This document shows positions 32,998 to 33,306 of a stretch of 33,306 nt of DNA, one piece after another. A program made the position numbers and the translations under genes. This DNA comes from Microvirga soli (GTDB taxonomy: Bacteria > Pseudomonadota > Alphaproteobacteria > Rhizobiales > Beijerinckiaceae): positions 1 through 33,306 of the forward strand of contig NZ_JAERQE010000046.1 of assembly GCF_016734765.1 (NCBI RefSeq). Reading direction: 5' to 3'. A model generated the notes under the pieces. The model was given only the letters and a program-made list of their open reading frames with translations. It ran no database searches and had not been told where the DNA came from. Numbering within the stretch: the stretch's first letter is position 1; every line of letters starts with the position of its first letter.

Positions 32998-33306
32998 GAA
33001 TACATACCAAGCTCATCTGGTCAAGCGCAGAATGCCTTGGGGGATGTGCGAAGGACCTAGGATAGGTTCGGCTTGGCTTACGCAATAAAACAAACTCACA
33101 TTATGAGGCTGTTATCGGGCGAATTTTACGACTAGGCCTTACGCATCAAGGATCGGATCGAGTCCATGAACGTCTCACGTACAGCAGTTCGTTGAGGATC
33201 GTCTCGCGTGCTGTCGTTCGATTGTGAAGGTCTCCTAATGGGATGGTCCGGCCGTGCTCCTTTCCCGCTTGCCTGTAAGCTGTGGGGCTTCGAGCCACGC
33301 AAGGAG
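32998..33306. other. Intergenic region upstream of the GntR operon
   Basis: No convincing gene. It must include the operon promoter near 33000-33040. Two loose direct copies of CGTCTC-CGT...GTTCG (about 33170-33190 and 33202-33222) match at about 16 of 21 positions; I cannot give them a role. The rest shows nothing recognisable. Confidence 0.4.

Noticed and set aside
33170..33222. Two loose direct repeats of about 21 bases
   Set aside because: Only about 16 of 21 positions match, with no spacing pattern or neighbour to suggest an iteron, att site or CRISPR.

Overview
The window looks like an accessory stretch from a GC-rich alphaproteobacterium of the Hyphomicrobiales, most like Methylobacterium or Microvirga. 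That rests on gene content: DUF1127, DUF1194, DUF6894-like and single-domain response-regulator genes, two-permease and Frc-like sugar ABC transporters, and IS110 and IS1182 elements. I saw no rRNA, tRNA, CRISPR array, phage module or replication/conjugation gene.

Region 1 (1-5200) centres on a minus-strand metal(loid)-type cluster: an ArsR regulator, a small DUF1127 protein, a two-Rossmann flavoprotein and an MFS transporter. The first three proteins all end in cysteine pairs. Two perfect copies of TATTTC-N10-GAAATA sit upstream of arsR and at the arsR/DUF1127 junction. The MFS gene and two neighbours (a metallo-beta-lactamase-fold protein and a Spy/CpxP-like periplasmic protein) are broken by four frameshifts, each explained by one missing base. 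They are either decaying genes or local sequence errors.

Region 2 (5300-10700) holds stress and envelope genes: a NepR-like small protein overlapping the first of two single-domain response regulators, a voltage-gated-type ion channel with a C-terminal zinc ribbon, a secreted DUF1194 vWA protein, a CorA-type metal channel, a DUF1772 membrane protein and small hypothetical proteins.

Region 3 (11300-21000) contains two convergent sugar ABC importer operons. The plus-strand one is binding protein, double ATPase and two permeases. The minus-strand one is single ATPase, permease and binding protein. An IS110 element whose transposase has an amber codon near its C-terminus lies between them. A full IS1182-family element (21392-22963) lies upstream of the second operon.

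Region 4 (23250-26530) has an unusual regulator with about four PAS domains and a C-terminal XRE-type helix-turn-helix, then two DUF6894-like small proteins flanking a hypothetical gene.

Region 5 (26869-32975) is an eight-gene minus-strand operon: FadR-type GntR regulator, beta-hydroxyacid dehydrogenase, two polar-amino-acid-type permeases, ATPase, binding protein, RpiB-type isomerase and ribokinase-family kinase. A perfect FadR-subfamily operator (TGGTCAGACCA) lies just upstream. It reads as an import-and-catabolism unit for an unidentified small acid, sugar acid or amino-sugar-like compound. The mix of an amino-acid-type importer with sugar-phosphate enzymes is the most likely source of an undescribed pathway here.
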